Positions 23,976 through 36,594 are shown, counted from the first letter of the stretch. The stretch: DNA of 64,000 nucleotides from Picochlorum sp. 'celeri' (GCA_010909725.1 JAACMV010000030.1:806001-870000), one strand, 5' to 3'. Notes: a model not told the origin generated them from the sequence alone. Translations and numbers: made by a program.

Positions 23976-25314
23976 ATGCGCGTCCACGAGGGCTCCATAC
24001 GCTATCTCTTTATTATTGATACCGTACTCGTGAGAATGCAAGCCTGCATCGATATCAAGCCTAGGGTATTAGGCCATGTCCAATACCAACCCACGAGGGT
24101 TTCCTTCCCAAGGGTTCAGCATGCGGCGAGATTGCCTGGGTCAAGGATCAAAATATCATCTGTCAGTGATCCAGATATCGTGACGGTCGGGGAAGCCCTG
24201 TACGGTGCGCAATGCAGATGGCTTCTGCAGGCGTGTGTGTGTTTGTGCATATGACAAGTCTTTCTGGTGCTGCAGATTGCCTCGCTGATCAGCTGGGAAT
24301 GCCAAAGGAAGAGGTGAGCTCTTGGACTCCGTATCCAGGGGGCGCACCTGCAAATGTGGCAACTGCGACTTCCCGCCTTGGTGATAGAACTGCCTTTGTG
24401 AGTGCCATTGGGGAAGACTCCTTAGGAGATGCATTCGTACAGCTTTTGCAAGGTACTATTTGACTGCCATTACATTTTGCCATATAATATGTTATAATAA
24501 TAATGTGTCATTGTATTTTATAGAGAGAGGGGTGGATGTGCGCTACGTCCAGAGAGTGAAGCAGCCCACCAGGGATGTTCTTGTGACGAGGAGTTTGGAA
24601 GGAGACAGGGAATTCGCAGGCTTTGGGAAAAATACGGACTCGTATGCAGATTGCTTCTTGAATGCTAGCAAGATCCCTTCAGATGTCATCACGAGCTCTT
24701 CCGTGGTTGTTACGGGGACACTTGGGCTTGCTTATGACGGAAGTAGGGAATCTATTGAGAAGATTTCCTCGCTGGCGGGTGCATCTGCTGACTGCACCCT
24801 GGTTGTTGATGTAAATTGGCGTCCAGTGTTTTGGAATGATACATCAAAAGGACACGAAATGATAGCCGAGTTTGTTCAACGAGCTGACATCATTAAGATC
24901 ACTGATGAAGAGGCAGAATGGCTCTTGGGAGTTGGCAGTAAGGAAGCACTTGAGAATCCAGAGCTTGTTTTGTCGTATTTTCCAAAGGCCAAGGGAGTTC
25001 TTGTATCAGCTGGCGAAAAAGGCTCTTCGTATGCTTTTCATGGAAGTGGGAAGATGCAAATATCTGGTCAGGTTCCTGTCCTCTCAGTTGAAATAGCAGA
25101 CACAACTGGAGCTGGTGATGCATACCTTGCTGGATTCATTCATTTCATGTTGGCCTCTGGAGGAATCGATGGGCTGATAAAAGACCCAAAGCTTGTGCAC
25201 AAAGCTGTGGAGTTTGCAACTGGTTGTGGTGCGGCCACCTGTACAAAACCTGGGGCCATTGATGCACAGCCTTCTCTTGATGACGTATACAGCATCCTTC
25301 ACTGGGACATGTAA
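23976..25314 (+). CDS. pfkB-family carbohydrate kinase, probably plastid
   Basis: Three exons, 23976-24204, 24276-24452 and 24524-25314; phases close to 398 aa. The N-terminal 70 residues are Arg-rich with few acids and look like a transit peptide; an internal Met at 24036 is an alternative start. The kinase has YPGGAPANVA, AIGEDSLGDAF, the middle motif ERGVDVRYVQ and the C-terminal signature DTTGAGDAYLAGF with the catalytic Asp. The GDREFAGFG segment resembles a plant fructokinase-like group with probable plastid location. Joining exon 1 to 2 gives GEALYDCLAD, the normal start of the family. The sugar substrate is not known. Confidence 0.85.
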
Positions 25315-25353
25315 GCATATCGAATACGTCATTGCAATATAATTATATGAGAT

Positions 25354-26310
25354 ATGAAAATGGAAATCGAAAACACACCTCCTGATACAGTTGCAGTTCG
25401 CAAAGCGTTGCTAAACCATCGTAGAGCGCTTGCAGATTTACGCGACTCTAGCAACCTCGAAGATAGCTTCAGAACACCGAAAACGGTTCGCAGTAGATCT
25501 ACTACAGTAAATGAAGGAATTAAAAAAGACAATCACGTGCTCGCAGCGATACAAGACCTGGTCCTTTACAAGAATCCAGTTGCAACCGTCATGGTGGTTG
25601 TTGCGGGGTCGTTTGTCACATCTTTTGGACGTTACATCACGAGTGAGTCCACAGGGATATCAGTACTCACTATAGTATGCGATATTTTACTGGCGAGGGT
25701 GGGATACCATGTTGGAAAGTCTATTTTTTCCACAGAGTCGACAGAGCAAACCAAGTTGGTTGGAAGCAGAGAGGTTGAAAGATTTACTGAATTGATGGGT
25801 AGGTGCATAAATTTTGTGGCCTCGTTGCATGATGGGTATATAACAGCCGAAAATCCGTATCGTTCCTTGACTGTGGCTGCTTGCCTATGGGGGATTTCCA
25901 TTGCCGGCAGATATTTTTCAATCTCCCAATTCATCATGTTTGCTTTCTTGGGACTATTCACTGTACCATATGCCGTTCACCACAATAGAAGGGTCATTTC
26001 TCATATAATACAGAGATCGAAAGCATTGATTTACGAGAGGTGGTCTCGATTTGGACTGACAAAGTTTCAGAGAAATGGCATGATTGTCTTCTTACTCTTC
26101 TCTTGCTGGGTTTGCTCAGGTTGGTCAAATAGGATGATAGGACTTCTAATGGTACTCTTGTGGGTTAGATGTACTCTGAAGCCTCATGAAATGAAAGCTA
26201 TCCGTGAGCAAGCAGCTCCATTGACAAGATCTGTCAAGAAGAGTGCTAGACGATGGACCATGGCCTTCCAAGAGGCCTCCGAGTTCGCTTCTAGATCTCG
26301 TAGAACATGA
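25354..26310 (+). CDS. Reticulon-like ER membrane protein
   Basis: A single exon of 318 aa follows the kinase stop by 39 bp. A 60-residue polar N-terminus leads into KNPVATVMVVVAGSFVTSF, then CDILLARVGYHV, a loop of about 60 residues, a second pair of hydrophobic segments (LTVAACLWGISIAGRYFS, FIMFAFLGLFTVPYAVH), and a short basic C-terminal part with one more hydrophobic stretch. This is the two-hairpin reticulon homology domain, which bends ER membrane into tubules. The extra hydrophobic segment at about 240-270 is unusual for plant reticulons. Sequence identity to the family is modest, so the call rests mainly on architecture and the YE.W motif. Confidence 0.7.
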   Translation: MKMEIENTPPDTVAVRKALLNHRRALADLRDSSNLEDSFRTPKTVRSRSTTVNEGIKKDNHVLAAIQDLVLYKNPVATVMVVVAGSFVTSFGRYITSESTGISVLTIVCDILLARVGYHVGKSIFSTESTEQTKLVGSREVERFTELMGRCINFVASLHDGYITAENPYRSLTVAACLWGISIAGRYFSISQFIMFAFLGLFTVPYAVHHNRRVISHIIQRSKALIYERWSRFGLTKFQRNGMIVFLLFSCWVCSGWSNRMIGLLMVLLWVRCTLKPHEMKAIREQAAPLTRSVKKSARRWTMAFQEASEFASRSRRT

Positions 26311-26362
26311 GTTCAAACTATTTTACATATTTCTTCATTAGTTTAAATAAATTTGCGTTGAT

Positions 26363-27200
26363 CTAAAGCATGTAGCGATCAAGGAAACGTCTGTGGAAAT
26401 CATTTCGAATGGTGTCGTTAATAAACCTTCTTTTCTGGACAGGCTCCTTAGACGCTTGGTTTCGGAAAACTACGTCGTCATCCCATCTTCTCTTGATTCG
26501 AAAATCAGAATGACTTGCAAGCTTCTCCTCCAGAAGTGGATTTCCAGTAGAAACTTCCTCTCTTAACCTCTTTTCCTCTGCAGCTGCCTCAGCAGCAGCT
26601 GCTTTTGCTGCCTCTTCCGCTCGTTCTTGCTTTATTCTCTCGAGTTCAGCAAGAAGCTCTGCCTCTTCATCGTCGTCACTGGTGTCACTATCAGATTCTG
26701 AGACATCCTCCTCGTCTGCATCTTGTTCCAAGGCGAGGAAAGGCCTTTCCTCTTGTATCTCGCCAGGGGACTCCAGCAACTTCAAATCGTTCTCTCTCTC
26801 AGCTGCAATATAAATAGTAATGTAATTATGCCACGTTCTAGACACATGGGTGGACACAAACAAGAAGTGAGACGTACACATAAACTCTTCCCTGGACATT
26901 TTCGAAAAATGCTTCTGCTCTCTTTCTTCAAGCTCTTTTCTAGTGTCCTTCTCCAGTAGTTCTTTCAAAGTTCCTTGCCCGGTTTGCCGGTACTTCATTT
27001 TCGTGAAGCCGGACGTATCTTTCACCGAGGTCATCTGACTTGGGGCATAAAATCTCATTCCTCCCTGTTCCTCACCCCCCTGCATTGTCATTCATATCAT
27101 ATCGTATTTTGAAACATTCTGAAACAAGAATCAGGGCGATAAAAATGGAGAAAACTCTCACCTTTGCAGGGGCCCAGGTGGGCCGGTGCGCTGTGGTCAT
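26363..27200 (-). CDS. CWC15: Spliceosome-associated protein CWC15
   Basis: Three exons, 27162-27200, 26878-27079 and 26363-26802; introns of 82 and 75 nt; 226 aa. The first exon encodes MTTAHRPTWAPAK, the conserved Cwc15 start. It is followed by GGMRFYAPSQ, KMKYRQTGQ, an acidic Ser/Asp region (SESDSDTSDDDEEAELLAELERIKQERAEE in part) and the diagnostic C-terminus RRWDDDVVFRNQA, RRFINDTIRNDFHRRFLDRYM. Cwc15 is part of the NineTeen-related complex in active spliceosomes. Recovering the small first exon depends on the GTGAGA donor at 27161. Confidence 0.95.
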
Positions 27201-28042
27201 CTTCTCAACACGTCTTTACTCAATGATGTAAGATATTCCACGAAGAGAATTACAAATGGTCAACAATATTATCTTTTCCTTTCTTTCAATAGTTTGCCTG
27301 ACAAGGGGCCATTGCCAATGGCTATAATCCAGGCTTGTCATATGACCCATCGGCCCGTCCAGTCGAAAGGACATCACCGTCCTTTCTGTACCAAAATATT
27401 TCAACCCAGGTTAAAGCAATGCTCTCCCCTATTGTAGGCGCTGTACGTAGACATTTAGGTCTTTAGTTTTGTGTAGCAGGTGCATATTCAGCTAGACTTG
27501 GGTTCCGCATGGTGAAATGTGGCTGAATAGCACTGCCGAGCATGCAGACAGGTGGGATTCGAACGCATCATGTTTTCAGAAATCAGAAAGCATATCAGGA
27601 GACGGAATGCAACCAAAGTGGCTAGAGTGGGCTGTCTGTGATGATGACAAGGTAACTCATCTATACAAAAGATGCCGTTTGGGCATCTATCCAATGGATG
27701 GATTGCAGCATTTATAGATTCCAAAACACGAGCGAAGAGGCTATATGGTCTATATGTCTGCACATTACCGTTGATACCCTTGGATAAGCTCCCATGTTGA
27801 CCGTCGTTGCTCTAGGCATGGCAGGTGAAAAAAAGCAAGCTGGACCTATCTGAGGTGCCCGGAAGGACTTTCTGCGCAGCGCTGCGTGGCCACCTTCAAA
27901 GCTCTCGTGTGAAGGTGAATGCCAAAATTCCGTTGGGAAGTCGTTGAGGCGTTCGTCCATCCAATGATCTTGGCTTTGCGCCATTAATTACAGTTGTTAT
28001 ACGAAATATACTATTTAATTTACAAAATAACTTACATGAAGA
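27201..28042. other. Intergenic region without a supported gene
   Basis: About 840 bp between the divergent CWC15 and BACK-domain genes. Open frames exist on both strands (for example about 90 codons on the minus strand from 27984), but none shows a domain or convincing splice sites. A B-box-like sequence (GTTCGAATCC on the minus strand near 27555) lacks a foldable tRNA around it. Confidence 0.45.
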
Positions 28043-29342
28043 ATGGGAAGGATCAATTCTTCCTCCCAAAACTCTGACTGCCCGCGTAACTATAGCGGTT
28101 GGTTGGAATTCATTCGTTCAGTATATGTCTGTAGAAAATTAGGCCCCACGATCAGTAAATATGCTTCAAAAGATGTTGTTAATGTAATTGATGCGGCGTT
28201 GTTACGCAACAACGATGCGGACTTATTCCGTGGTATGTAAACTTTGCTTTTGCTGGACTTTCTCAGACGATAATGGCTTACGCGAACAATATCTGCATTT
28301 GTAATTGCAGGTACTGATTCTTGGTACAATAGCGATGAGGTTTCCTCTGACGCTTTAGACCAGGTTTTGGATCTGGTTATAGAGGTAAGTTTGAGCAGTT
28401 TCACTACTTTCTCGTTATGTGCATTTCCTGACAAGTATGGGGCGACACTTGCAGACAACTGAAGGGACAAGTAATTTCAAAGAGATGGATACATTTGAAT
28501 CACCGGTGTACAAAAAGTTGAACAAGTTGCTGTATCCAAGCTCGTTCAGGAAGAACACTTTTATGCAATCAGTATGGTATGGGCATCTGGGACGTGCGTC
28601 TATCAGCGCTAGAATATGCGAAATAATCTTACTTGATTCTATATCAACAGAAAATTGCTTCTCAATTCTGTTGATAGGACTAGAGTGCGGCTGTGAAGAA
28701 TTAAGTAGCTACTGCTACCAGTACTGTTTAGCACACTTTCAGGAGGCTATTGAATACAACGAGGAAGGGTTGACATCTTTGCCCTTCACGGTACTGAAAA
28801 GTATTGTCCAAGAAGATAGACTGTGTGTAGAGGACGAGGAGGTTGTTCTCTGTGCAATTTCGTTATGGGTGGAACATGCATTGCCAGATCGGTTGGCATC
28901 ATTTGTTGATTTATTCGCAAAGGGAATTCGATTTTCGGAGATAGATTATTCTAAATTGGCAAATATAGTTGATTCTTATGATCTTGTTGCTTCAAATCAC
29001 GCTGCAGTTGAATTGGCAGCACATGAGTTGATTCAGAAAACAATGGGGACTTGTAGGGAGAATGCCCTCGGCCTAGGCACAATCTGCAGGCCTCGGGTGA
29101 ATAGTAATAAACATACATATTCAGAGAAAAGAAATACATCTATGCTTTCAGAGTTTATTCTGAAAAAGTCGACACGAATGGATGCTGATGCTGGCAAGGA
29201 AAATATGTCACAAGACAAAGTTGAAAATGTTTGGGAGGTACATATGCTTCAATCTCCCACAAAGCCTTTGGTGAATTCGAACCAAATGACTCATGAAAAT
29301 TATAGCACAATGGGGACCCCATGTTATATGCAGATGCAATAA
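28043..29342 (+). CDS. BACK-domain (BTB/Kelch-associated) protein
   Basis: Three exons, 28043-28232, 28311-28384 and 28455-29342; introns of 78 and 70 nt; 383 aa. Residues from about 180 (FTVLKSIVQEDRLCVEDEEVVLCAISLWVEH in shorter form: LKSIVQED, EEVVLCAISLWVEH) match the BACK domain that follows BTB domains in cullin-3 substrate adaptors. The N-terminal 100 residues do not clearly show a complete BTB fold, so this may be a divergent or reduced BTB protein. The C-terminal 90 residues are polar and probably disordered, with KENMSQDK. Targets are unknown. Confidence 0.65.
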
Positions 29343-29389
29343 AATTTCTCCCACAATTTGGGAGCCACAGTATTTTCACAATATTCTGA

Positions 29390-31158
29390 TTACATGACTG
29401 TTGAAGAGAGCATTCGATCTGTAAATAGCACCTTCATTTTATGCTGTACATGAAATATATTTAATCTGGATTGCTTAACACGGCGTTGACAAACCATTGG
29501 ATAAGCTCTGCCTCTGTGCAAGGTTGGGAGGCATTGTAATCTGGTACGTGTGACCCTCTGATCATACGGCTCAAAGTCATTTGACATCAAAGCTTTCAGT
29601 TTGGGCTGAATATCTGAGACTTTGAAATCATAGGGAATCGAGATGATACCAGAATCCCATACGTCGTACCGGTCATCTATAGCTAGCGATATGTTACTCA
29701 GATCCAAACCACCCCGAATTTGATCTGCCACCTCCAAAAGGCGAGCACATGCTGCCAAAACATTGCCCTGAGTAAAACAAATTCACAAAATATTATTCAT
29801 ACAGTGAATGCAGACCATAATGATCGCAATATGCGCTACTTTACCTGTTCATACGAGGAGCATATCCGAATCAGCCTTTTAGCTCCCAAGGCTTCACATG
29901 CAAGTTGAAGAGACTCTTCCTCCAGCGAATCATCACTGTCGACGTTATTAGAAGTAATATGTGCATTGATAGCCTCGTCAGAATTGATAAAAGTCATCAA
30001 CACATCTGGAGGGCAATCAGTTCTTACTGTCAATATTTTGCTAGCAGGGATATGATCCAACGGGGAGCCGACAAAGTCGTCCTTGGGAGACTGCACAACG
30101 ATGCTGAATGAATATGTATACGAAGAATTGATACCACACGATCGAAAGTACTGCAATGTTTCCCCAGCCCAAATGACAAAATCTTGTAGCTCTCCAGGAG
30201 ACAGGGAATTGTACCAAATATTTGCTACTCCCAGCACACATTTCAACTCATCCGCCAGTTCCCTACTCCTTCTACACCAATACTTTTCCACTCGGGAGAA
30301 AATCTTTGCCCTGTCGAAATCTAAACGGTCCAAAGCCCGGCGGAGTTGCTCAACCCCTGCTACCAGATGCACCATGCCATTCTCACCTACATGGCTTTCC
30401 ATCAATACATTGCGCATTCGAAATGTTCCATCAGCATCCTGTATTCCAGATTTTACGGCTGGTACCGTATCTGGATGATATAGCCTCACAGAAAGTCCAT
30501 GTAACGGAGACTCGCCCTCCCATACCCTCTCTGAGAGCACTGCTGAGAAGTTTTCGAGGCACTCCCGATGGCGGTGCTGGAGATTGCTCGTCACATAGCT
30601 TTCTCCCCCCAGATCTATAGAATCAATCCCATATAGCTCTTCAAGACTGTCGCGCATGTCATTATTCCCTTTCTTCATCTCATCGTACTGCCTAGATGCC
30701 ATTGCAGCTTCAGTCAATACCTCCTGCAACCAGTCGATCAGACTCACCCCGTCGTCCCTCCCCGTCGACTTCTGCTTCAATTCTACCCATTCTGCTTGTT
30801 CTGGAGTGATCAACCCAAAAGAAAGAAACAACGGAGCCAACGAACCCTTCGACTCCAACGTCGCGACAATTCTAGAGAAGGTTCCTTCCTCCCGTTTTAC
30901 GAAAAATTCCAATTCAGTCGTCTCGTTACTACCCTCAAAGCCATTTGAAAGGCTTTCAATATATGCATTGAGTCTCTGTAGCCAATAAGAATCGCGAAAA
31001 TAACACTCGAATTTCAATTCTGGTAACCTCACTAAAAATACTCGTACCTTGAGAGACTCTGAATTTCGAGCTCGTTCGAAAGGATACGTCGCAAATAAAT
31101 CTGGATGAATTTGCCTTACAACATTCTTAAACAGGGACTTAATATCGACGTCTTCCAT
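29390..31158 (-). CDS. TCAIM-like mitochondrial protein (DUF4460/DUF4461)
   Basis: Three exons, 31048-31158, 29845-30975 and 29390-29767; introns 72 and 77 nt; about 539 aa in the simplest reading. The start ATG has a strong context (ACCATGG). The N-terminal motif VVRQIHPDLFATYPFERARNSESL is typical of the J-like DUF4460 region of TCAIM and its relatives. The C-terminal region has SLAIDDRYDVWDSG and IPYDF, like the end of the family. The final part is unclear: the open frame runs to 29390 with odd composition, while an overlapping frame from about 29546 gives PCTEAELIQWFVNAVLSNPD and stops at 29461, which looks more natural. A short intron or an indel would link them. Function in plants or algae is unknown. 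Confidence 0.68.
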
Positions 31159-31621
31159 GGTACCGTTCCTACAGACAGAATGACAACCTGTATCGTTTCT
31201 CTGGTTCAAAGGTCCTCACAAGGATTCATGAATCATATTTCTGAAAAACTTTAGATGTAATTACGCAAATATCGCCCGGCGAGGTAGGCCAGCTGGCCTT
31301 TTCTATGCAACCCGGATTGGGATCCTTTCACACTTGCAATTGTGGCTTGCAAGCTTTTAAAATCACCCTATCCAGGCTTCTGGAGCACCAGAAGATAGCA
31401 ATGTAAGAAGAGCACTAGTATCAAAATGTAGCATTCATGCCAGTGCCTGTGTGTCTTCAAGGTGTTGTAGATGATGCATTTTGCAAAGAAAGAACCAATG
31501 GTTGGAACCTAGATTGGCAGTTAAAGATGCATCCCACGCCTGCAGCCATATATATGTCATAGGTTCAATCGAACATTACATTATACTTTTGAATAGAACA
31601 ATAAAAGATAGAAACTGCATC
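31159..31621. promoter_or_regulatory. Divergent promoter region, TCAIM-like and kinesin genes
   Basis: This 463-bp region separates two divergent genes. It contains a perfect hairpin, CTTCTGG-AGCA-CCAGAAG (31377-31394), and the palindrome GCCAGCTGGC near 31287. No coding potential is supported. Confidence 0.35.
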
Positions 31622-33997
31622 ATGGTTCGCCACCTTGCCAGCGGAACTGCCAGAGCAGATTCTCAGAGCAGTAGGATCTGCGTTGCTGTTCGTTTTCGGC
31701 CCTTAAGGTACGTGCCTGGTCAGTAATTTAGTGCAAAGATAATATTTAATGGGGTTGCATGTTGTATCGGCAGTGAGAAGGAGAAGGCCCGCGGTGACAC
31801 AGAGGTATGGCGTTGCGAGGGAAACTCAGTCGGGGTGAACGACGCGGTTGGCATGGACGTCAAGTTTGCGTACGACCATGTCTTCGCTGCTGGATTCGAT
31901 AACCAAGGTGTGTATGAGACGGTAGGGAGTAGCATCGTGAAAAGTGCTCTGGATGGCATCAATGGGACAATCTTTGCATATGGTGTCACCTCATCTGGGA
32001 AAACCCATACAATGATGGGGGATGACCAAACTCCTGGGATTGTTCCGCATGCGATCTCAGAATTGTTCCATGTGATTGAGAAGAATGGAAAAACAAAGGT
32101 GTTTGTCATCAAATTATCCATGATTGAGATATATAATGAAGTTGTGAATGATTTGCTGGATCCAACAAACACAAATTTGCGTCTGCGGGAGGATAATAAG
32201 AAAGGAGTGTACGTGGAAGGGTTGAAAGAAGAGCGGCTCTCTTGCATAGATGACGCTCTGCATACGGTGGCCATCGGAAATGAGCATAGGAAGATAGGGG
32301 CCACTGCTTTCAATGAAGGATCCTCTAGATCTCATACTGTTATTAGGATTTCCATAGAGGCCAGTGACCGACCAGAATTTGCGCAGGATCCAAACTCTCA
32401 TATTGGGAGGACTTTGTCGTTTCTCACAATGGTAGATCTTGCAGGAAGCGAGAGCGCAAAAGCAGAGGTTAATAAGAATCAAAGGGTGGAGGGATCGTAT
32501 ATCAATAAATCCCTGTTGACACTTGGAACTGTGATTCACAAGCTTAGCGATGGAGGGGCAGCTCATATTCCTTTCCGTGATTCCAAATTGACTAGAATTT
32601 TATCGAATTCTCTCTCTGGAAATGGTGCTCGCATTGCAGTGGTCTGCACCATCACCCCTGCATCCACGCAGGCAGAGGAAACACACAACACGCTCAAATT
32701 TGCAAGTAGGGCAAAGACAATCACGATAGAAGCCAAACGCAATGAAATACTTGATTCAGGGGCTTTAGTTGCGAAATACCAACAGGAGAATGCTCTTCTC
32801 CGAAGGCAGTTGGAAATTGCCCTGAAAGAGGGTGGAAGAGTTGCAGAGCGGCCAGCATCTCATCCTGAAATTCTCTCACTGCGTGAGAAGATCGAAGAAG
32901 AACATGCGGCAGTGGTCGAGGGCGAACAAGAGCGATTAAGGCTTGTTGAAAGAGTTGAAGAACTTACAGAATCTTTGCTAGACACGCATCAATGTATAGA
33001 TATATTGCATGAAAGACTTCATTCTGAAGGTCACATTGGCAGTGATCGCAGTTCAGAGGAAGCTGGGAAATTGAGGGGAGTTTTGCAGACATTATCCAAT
33101 GAAATACGTAGACTAAAAGAAGGCAAGGGTGGATATGACAAAGAGGAATTGGAAGACAACGAAGTGACTATGCAGGCATTCTATGCGGAGAGAGAGTTTT
33201 TGAATGAAAAGCTTGAGCAACTGGATGAATGGAATCTAGTGCTCGCGACAACTTTGGAAAAAATGAAAGTGCTGGTACGTTGATTTAAATATATATCTAT
33301 GATTATTGCTTCTTGCATTGACGACATCTGTCCCTTTCGGTACTTGTAGATTGCATCATCCAGAAACATTGATCCAGACTCTATTGACATGGAAGCAATT
33401 CTCTCTGGAGACTTTTCCTCGCTTGGAGACTCGACAAACGAGCTTCTCGAAAACCATAATGGCGATCCAACGCATTTAAGAAGAAGATCGGGCGATCCAA
33501 ACCTCATTGAAAAGGTCATGAAACTAGAAGAAAAAGTGCTGCTAGCCATTGATGCCTTGCAGAGGAAGGGCGAGAAACTGGCCCGACAATCTGAAGTGCA
33601 GAAAACACTCACAGGACTTAATGACGAAGTCCACACACATATCTCAGATCTAACAGTGGAGAATCAGAATCTGAAGAAAGAATTAGAACGCGTAGAGGCC
33701 CAGAACGAGCAACTTCAAGGGTACAAAGTTGATCATTTGTCAGAGCAAGAATTGCTGGCTTTGATTGGCAGCCTCACGTCAGCGGTTGAAAGAGTTCGGC
33801 TTACAGTCCAAACAAAGAATATTGCGATGAAAACACGAGAGCATCCTTCCCGGATGCTAGAATTCTCCAGTTCGCAGGAAAGAACCTTTGGCAGTGGGAT
33901 GAGTATGGAAGATATGAGCAAAGTCATTGCAGATTTGAAAGAGCACTGCGAACTCACATCTCGTAGAATGAGAAAATCCCCAACAGAATCAATCTAA
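31622..33997 (+). CDS. Kinesin-7 (CENP-E-like) motor protein
   Basis: Three exons, 31622-31707, 31774-33274 and 33350-33997; introns 66 and 75 nt; 744 aa. The N-terminal motor begins RICVAVRFRPLR and has the P-loop GVTSSGKTHTM, switch I NEGSSRSHT, switch II DLAGSESAK and NKSLLTLGTVIHKLS. The neck and stalk after residue 340 (HNTLKFASRAKTI, then NEILD) are predicted coiled coil. The neck sequence and ENALLRRQLE region fit the kinesin-7 subfamily, which includes CENP-E and plant NACK kinesins in mitosis and cytokinesis. The tail is short compared with animal CENP-E, as in many plant kinesin-7s. Confidence 0.93.
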
Positions 33998-34082
33998 AAT
34001 TTATTATTATAGTATTTTGATGTTTCAATCAATTAGAACAAGGCAGAGTATCACTCTTCAGAGACCCGTTTGAACAGTCAAC

Positions 34083-36566
34083 ATGTTTCGGACTCGTGTG
34101 ATACTCGCATTCTTGGCGTCAACCTTTGCCATCGTACATGCAGAATACTTAGTTGGACTAGGTACGAAATGTAAAGCATGCAAATGGCCATATAATAGGA
34201 TGATTTGCTCAACGCATTGTGTCACGTAGGCAAAGCGGATATCACTGGACCAGTGGTGGACGTCAATATGATGGTGCGTGACCTTGCTTATACATATCTA
34301 GTTATTGAATTCAATGATATCTTTGATATTGGTTCCACAGGGGTATGCAAACCCTGAGCAGATTGCTGGGGGGCTTCATACGAGACTGTATGCAAGGGCT
34401 TTGGTTGTTGCATCGAGCCAAGATTCTTCAAACAGAGTAGTTTTCGTCAATCTTGATGCATGTATGGCATCTCAAGCTGTTACATTTACTGTCATTGAGA
34501 AGCTCAAGGCCAAATATGGAGAGTCGATGTACTCAGAGAGAAATGTTGTTATGAGTGGGACACATACACATTCGGGGCCAGCTGGGTACTTGCAATACCT
34601 GGTATATGACATTACAGGTCTTGGTTTTGTTAAGGAAACATTTGATGCTCTTGTTGATGGTATACTGCTGTCTATATCAAGGGCTCACGAATCCACTCGA
34701 CCAGGAAGCCTGAGCATACACACTGGAGTCCTTTTGGATGCTAACATCAACAGGAGTCCAACCGCCTACCAGGAGAATCCAAAGGAAGAACGAGAAGAAT
34801 ACGAATATAATATTGATAAAGAAATGACGTTGCTGAGAATTAATGATGACGAGGGACATGGCATCGGAGCATTTTCCTGGTTTGCTGTGCATGGAACCTC
34901 TATGAATAACACAAACAGGCTCATCAATGGGGATAATAAGGGAGCCGCATCTCTCATGATGGAAGACAGTATGGGAAAGGGATTTATATCGGCTTTTTGC
35001 CAGGCTAATGTGGGAGACACATCTCCCAATACGCTTGGAGCATATTGTATTGACACTGGTCTTCCGTGTGACGCAGTTCACAGCACATGTGATGGCAGAG
35101 TTCAAAAGTGCATTGGAAGGGGACCTGGATGGCCAGATGACTTTCGAAGCACAAATATTATAGCTTCAAAGCAGAAAGAAAAAGCAGAGGAGTTGTTCGG
35201 AATATCTGGTACAAAAGGTGCGGGTATTTGATAGCACTTTGTTGTCGACTGTGACTACTACTAAACATGTCATATTCGATTCATTCTTACAGTTTCTGGT
35301 TCTATCCAAAGCGCTCATATATTCTTAGATATGAGAAATATAACTGTGAAGGAATCCTCGTTTACCAGGGCCGGAAAGACCTGCAAACCCGCAATGGGCT
35401 TTTCTTTTGCAGCAGGAACTACAGACGGTCCAGGTGCCTTTGATTTCACCCAGTCTGACACAAATGGAACCCTATTTTGGAGACTGGTTCGAGACTTTAT
35501 TACCACTCCAACAAAACAGCAAGAAGACTGTCACAAACCAAAGCCCATCTTGCTAGATGTTGGTGCGTGGGAAGTGATTTGAAATGGCTGCAAAACAGGT
35601 GTCTTTTTCAACATTTGTTTTTTGGCATCGTGCAGGAGAAATGCATTACCCATATGAATGGGTTCCTTACATTGTTGAAATCAGTATCATGAAAATCGGG
35701 AATCTTGTGGTGCTGGCAGTCCCAGGCGAGTTCACCACAATGTCTGGCAGAAGGCTGATTAGGGCTGTACGAGACAAGGTATGTTGTCCCTTCGACCTAA
35801 ACTTCACCAATTGTGATTCTCAAATGCAACTGTCTTGCAGGTGGGAGAAGCATGGGGTGAAGATATTCATTTCGTCATAGCAGGCCTTAGCAACACGTAT
35901 TCATCATACATCACAACATTCGAGGAGTACCAGGTTCAGAGATATGAAGGTGGATTTACACTCTTTGGTCCGCACACCCTCGATGCATACATTCAAGAGT
36001 TTAGAACTTTAGCTGATTGTATGATACATGGAACAAAATGCTCAAAAGGACCAGCGCCGCCCAACATGCTGGCTGATCAATGGTCTTTGGTCCCCGGAGT
36101 TGTTGTTGATGCTACCCCCTTTGGCAAAAACTTTGGGGATGTGTCCAAAGACTTGCAGCAAAAACAGTACACCGCCGGAGATATTGTTGCAATAGAATTT
36201 CACGCCGCATGCCCCAGAAATAATTTCAGAATGGAGCAAACATACGTGCAAATAGAGAGAAAGATGTCAAACAAAAATGCCTGGTTTATCCACACATTGC
36301 AGAGATTATGGTCATACATCAAAGGTCCTCTGTTCTCCTCAAAAGAATCATGGACTATAGAATACACAGATGCCGATTGGGAGACAAAGTTTATCTGGTA
36401 TAGAAAAGAGTCGCTATCTGCATACTCCTATGCACGGATAGAGTGGCACATTCCAGAGAATGTCATCAAGGGTACATATAGAATCCGCTACCTTGGTGAT
36501 CATAAGAATCTTTTAGGTTCCATATCTCCATTTGAAGGAATTTCTCACGAATTTGAAGTGTTGTAA
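34083..36566 (+). CDS. Neutral/alkaline ceramidase, secreted
   Basis: Six exons, 34083-34161, 34230-34273, 34341-35217, 35293-35562, 35636-35778, 35841-36566; all phases close, 712 aa. A signal peptide (MFRTRVILAFLASTFAIVHA) precedes YLVGLGKADITGP. Catalytic-domain motifs are present: MSGTHTHSGP with zinc-binding His, WFAVHGTSMNN, and NVGDTSPN around the nucleophile Ser, then GRGPGWP and PGEFTTMSGRRL. The C-terminal immunoglobulin-like domain follows. Neutral ceramidases hydrolyse ceramide to sphingosine and fatty acid at the cell surface, in the ER/Golgi or extracellularly. The second exon is only 44 nt. Confidence 0.94.
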
Positions 36567-36594
36567 ATGCGTTCTCTACTGGTCAGAAACAGAA

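Noticed and set aside
27541..27650. Possible minus-strand tRNA (GTTCGAATCC B-box near 27555, CAGACAG/CTGTCTG arms)
   Set aside because: The T-stem has two mismatches, the A-box match is poor, and no anticodon arm can be folded between the arms. At best this is a decayed tRNA-like sequence.
27488..27984. Two overlapping minus-strand open frames upstream of the BACK-domain gene
   Set aside because: No family resemblance, no sensible splice link between the two frames, and composition like that of non-coding sequence.
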